Origin: Amycolatopsis sp. cg9
GTDB lineage: Bacteria > Actinomycetota > Actinomycetes > Mycobacteriales > Pseudonocardiaceae
Direction: 5' to 3'
DNA length: 64,000 bases
Assembly: GCF_041346945.1 (NCBI RefSeq)
Contig: NZ_CP166850.1
Span: 1,302,001 to 1,366,000, forward strand
Position numbers and translations under genes: made by a program. Shown here in pieces: positions 61,996-64,000 of this stretch. Position 1 is the first letter of the stretch. Every line of letters starts with the position of its first letter. A model generated the notes under the pieces. That model searched no databases. It saw only the letters and a list, made by a program, of their open reading frames with translations, and was not told the DNA's origin.

Positions 61996-63468
61996 TTGAC
62001 CGGCCCGCTGAGCACGTTGATCCTCGCCGCGGGTGAGGGCACCCGCATGCGTTCCTCGACGCCCAAGGTGCTGCACCCGATCGCCGGGCGCCCCCTGGTC
62101 GAGCACGCCGTCCGGGCCGCCGCCGGCCTGGACCCCGAGCACCTCGTGGTCGTAGTCGGCCACGGCCGCGAAGCCGTCGGCGAACGCCTCGCCCAGGTCG
62201 CCGGCACCCTCGGCCGCGCGGTCGGCACCGCGGTGCAGGACCAGCAGAAGGGCACCGGCCACGCCGTCTCGTGCGCGCTCGCGACCCTGCCCGCCGACCT
62301 GACCGGCACCGTGCTCGTCAGCTACGGCGACGTCCCGCTGCTCGACACCGAGACCCTGCGCGCCCTGCTCGAGGAGCACACCGAGGCGAAGAACGCGGTC
62401 ACCGTGCTCACCGCCGTGGTCGCCGACCCGACCGGCTACGGCCGCATGGTGCGCGACGCGGCGGGCAAGGTCACCGGGATCGTCGAGCACAAGGACGCCA
62501 CCCCGGAGCAGGCGGAGATCACCGAGATCAACTCGGGTGTCTACGCCTTCGACGCCGCTGTGCTGCGTGACGGTCTCTCGCGCCTCTCGACCGACAACGC
62601 GCAGGGCGAGCTCTACCTCACCGACGTGCTCGGCATCGCGAACGGCGACGGGCTGCACGTCGGCGCGCTGGTCGTCGACGACCCGTGGCTGACCGAGGGC
62701 GTCAACGACCGCGTCCAGCTGTCGGTGCTCGGCGCCGAGCTGAACCGCCGGATCGTGCAGCGCTGGCAGCGCGAGGGCGTCACGGTCGTCGACCCGGCCT
62801 CGACCTGGATCGACGCCGGCGTGACCCTCTCCCGCGACGTCGTCATCGAGCCGGGCGTGCAGCTCAAGGGCACGACGTCGGTCGGCGAAGGCACGACGGT
62901 CGGCCCGGACAGCACCCTGACGAACATGACCATCGGCGCCCGCGCCTCGGTGGTGCGCGTGCACGGTTCGGACTCCGAGCTGGGCGACGGCGTCAACGTC
63001 GGCCCGTTCACCTACCTGCGGCCGGGCACCAAGCTGGGTGAAAAGGGCAAGCTCGGCGCGTTCGTCGAGACGAAGTCCGCCGACATCGGCGCGGGCACGA
63101 AGGTGCCGCACCTGACCTACGTCGGCGACGCCACGATCGGTGAGCACAGCAACATCGGCTGCTCCAGCGTGTTCGTGAACTACGACGGCGTGAACAAGCA
63201 CCGCACCGTTATCGGGTCGTATGTCCGGTTGGGCGCGGACAACACGTTCGTCGCCCCGGTGCAGGTCGGTGACGGCGCTTACAGTGGTGCGGGTGCCGTG
63301 ATCCGCGAGGACGTCCCGCCGGGCACACTCGCGGTGTCGGCGCCGCCGCAGCGCAACATCGAAGGCTGGGCGATCCGGCGCCGGCCGGGTACGCCCGCGG
63401 CGGAGGCGGCCCAGGCCGCCCTCGACGCCGAGTCAGCAGCAGGAACCGACGGGGAGTCGCCAGCATGA
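61996..63468 (+). CDS. glmU: Bifunctional GlmU (GlcN-1-P acetyltransferase / GlcNAc-1-P uridylyltransferase)
   Basis: The protein has 490 residues. N-terminal uridylyltransferase: [39 protein letters not shown]-terminal left-handed beta-helix: hexapeptide repeats from about 265, [41 protein letters not shown]. Makes UDP-GlcNAc for the cell wall. TTG 61996 has GGGAG 5 nt upstream; a TTG at 61984 is also possible. Its stop overlaps the prs start as ATGA. Confidence 0.96.
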   Translation: MTGPLSTLILAAGEGTRMRSSTPKVLHPIAGRPLVEHAVRAAAGLDPEHLVVVVGHGREAVGERLAQVAGTLGRAVGTAVQDQQKGTGHAVSCALATLPADLTGTVLVSYGDVPLLDTETLRALLEEHTEAKNAVTVLTAVVADPTGYGRMVRDAAGKVTGIVEHKDATPEQAEITEINSGVYAFDAAVLRDGLSRLSTDNAQGELYLTDVLGIANGDGLHVGALVVDDPWLTEGVNDRVQLSVLGAELNRRIVQRWQREGVTVVDPASTWIDAGVTLSRDVVIEPGVQLKGTTSVGEGTTVGPDSTLTNMTIGARASVVRVHGSDSELGDGVNVGPFTYLRPGTKLGEKGKLGAFVETKSADIGAGTKVPHLTYVGDATIGEHSNIGCSSVFVNYDGVNKHRTVIGSYVRLGADNTFVAPVQVGDGAYSGAGAVIREDVPPGTLAVSAPPQRNIEGWAIRRRPGTPAAEAAQAALDAESAAGTDGESPA

Positions 63469-64000
63469 GTCCGAAGCAAGGCACGCCGAAGAAGAATCTG
63501 ATGCTCTTCTCCGGTCGCGCGCACCAGGAGCTCGCCGAAGAGGTGGCCAAGCACCTCAACGTGACGATCACCCCGCAGACGGCGCACACGTTCGCGAACG
63601 GCGAGCTGTTCGTCCGGTTCGAGGAGTCCGTCCGCGGCACCGACGCCTTCGTCATCCAGGCGCACACCACGCCCATCAACGAGTACGTGATGGAGCAGCT
63701 GATCATGGTGGACGCGCTCAAGCGGGCGAGCGCGAAGCGGATCACCGTCGTGATGCCGTTCTACCCGTACGCGCGCCAGGACAAGAAGCACAAGGGCCGC
63801 GAGCCGATCTCGGCGCGGCTGATCGCGGACCTGTTCAAGACCGCGGGCGCCGACCGGATCATGACGGTCGACCTGCACACCGCGCAGATCCAGGGCTTCT
63901 TCGACGGCCCGGTCGACCACCTGATGGCGCAGACCGTGCTGGCCGACCACATCAAGGCCACCTACGGCGACGCCGACATCACGGTCGTCTCGCCGGACTC
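63465..64000 (+). CDS. prs: Ribose-phosphate pyrophosphokinase (PRPP synthase), 5' part
   Basis: About 178 residues are present before the window ends; the full protein is about 325. [20 protein letters not shown], then [36 protein letters not shown] and the metal-binding [20 protein letters not shown] are diagnostic. It makes PRPP from ribose 5-phosphate and ATP. ATG at 63465 overlaps the glmU stop. Confidence 0.96.
   Translation, partial: MSPKQGTPKKNLMLFSGRAHQELAEEVAKHLNVTITPQTAHTFANGELFVRFEESVRGTDAFVIQAHTTPINEYVMEQLIMVDALKRASAKRITVVMPFYPYARQDKKHKGREPISARLIADLFKTAGADRIMTVDLHTAQIQGFFDGPVDHLMAQTVLADHIKATYGDADITVVSPD

Overview
The window is chromosomal DNA from a high-GC actinobacterium, most likely Amycolatopsis or a close Pseudonocardiaceae relative. 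The reasons are the very GC-rich third codon positions, frequent GTG/TTG starts, 4-base ATGA/GTGA/TTGA gene couplings, F420-dependent enzymes, and a housekeeping backbone that from memory has the same gene set and order as Mycobacterium tuberculosis Rv1017c-Rv1026: prs, glmU, a TetR gene, mfd, mazG, a lytic transglycosylase (lpqU), eno, ftsB/divIC, DUF501 and ppx. Accessory genes are inserted at several points of this backbone. No insertion sequence, prophage, CRISPR array or rRNA is visible. There is one tRNA, tRNA-Gln(UUG).

Layout. 0.1-5.3 kb: an island that looks like a conflict or defence locus. It holds a nucleosidase-like phosphorylase translationally coupled to a four-helix membrane protein, a divergent NrtR-like Nudix regulator, and a small membrane protein coupled to a TIR-domain protein, with a palindrome in one promoter and twin operators at the other. 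5.3-9.6 kb: NDH-2, a repair pair (family 5 uracil-DNA glycosylase and endonuclease V) and a serine carboxypeptidase. 9.8-15 kb: four tandem paralogous membrane proteins and a secreted subtilase. 15-20.6 kb: a complete Dpp/Opp-type peptide ABC importer. 20.6-26 kb: ppx, a lytic transglycosylase, DUF501, ftsB and eno, separated by long palindromic elements. 26-33.8 kb: VOC and TPR proteins, a 30-residue membrane protein, an LpqU-like transglycosylase, the iron-uptake operon efeUOB behind two IdeR/DtxR-type boxes, a TetR gene, an SGNH hydrolase broken by a 22-base duplication, and an F420/PPOX enzyme.

33.8-38.8 kb: a rifamycin-resistance operon rgt-rox-helR (drug glycosyltransferase, drug monooxygenase, RNA polymerase-protecting helicase) preceded by a palindrome resembling the rifamycin-associated element. 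38.8-43 kb: an ECF sigma factor, a zinc-finger membrane anti-sigma protein and an ABC exporter in one coupled operon. 43-49 kb: mazG, a SurA-like lipoprotein and mfd. 49-60 kb: an F420 oxidoreductase, an XRE regulator, a DedA protein, a methyltransferase, a NarL-type two-component system, a hydrolase, a sugar-dehydrogenase-like lipoprotein, an SDR, an isochorismatase-fold protein coupled to two tandem Nudix genes, and a desaturase-TetR operon. 60-64 kb: tRNA-Gln, a GGDEF protein, glmU and the 5' part of prs.

The best candidates for undescribed biology are the 0.1-5.3 kb island, the four-gene membrane-paralogue operon, the palindrome clusters at 20.9-22.3 kb, and the 30-residue protein at 27.2 kb. 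The rifamycin operon rests on known families, but its three-mechanism arrangement behind one element is notable.
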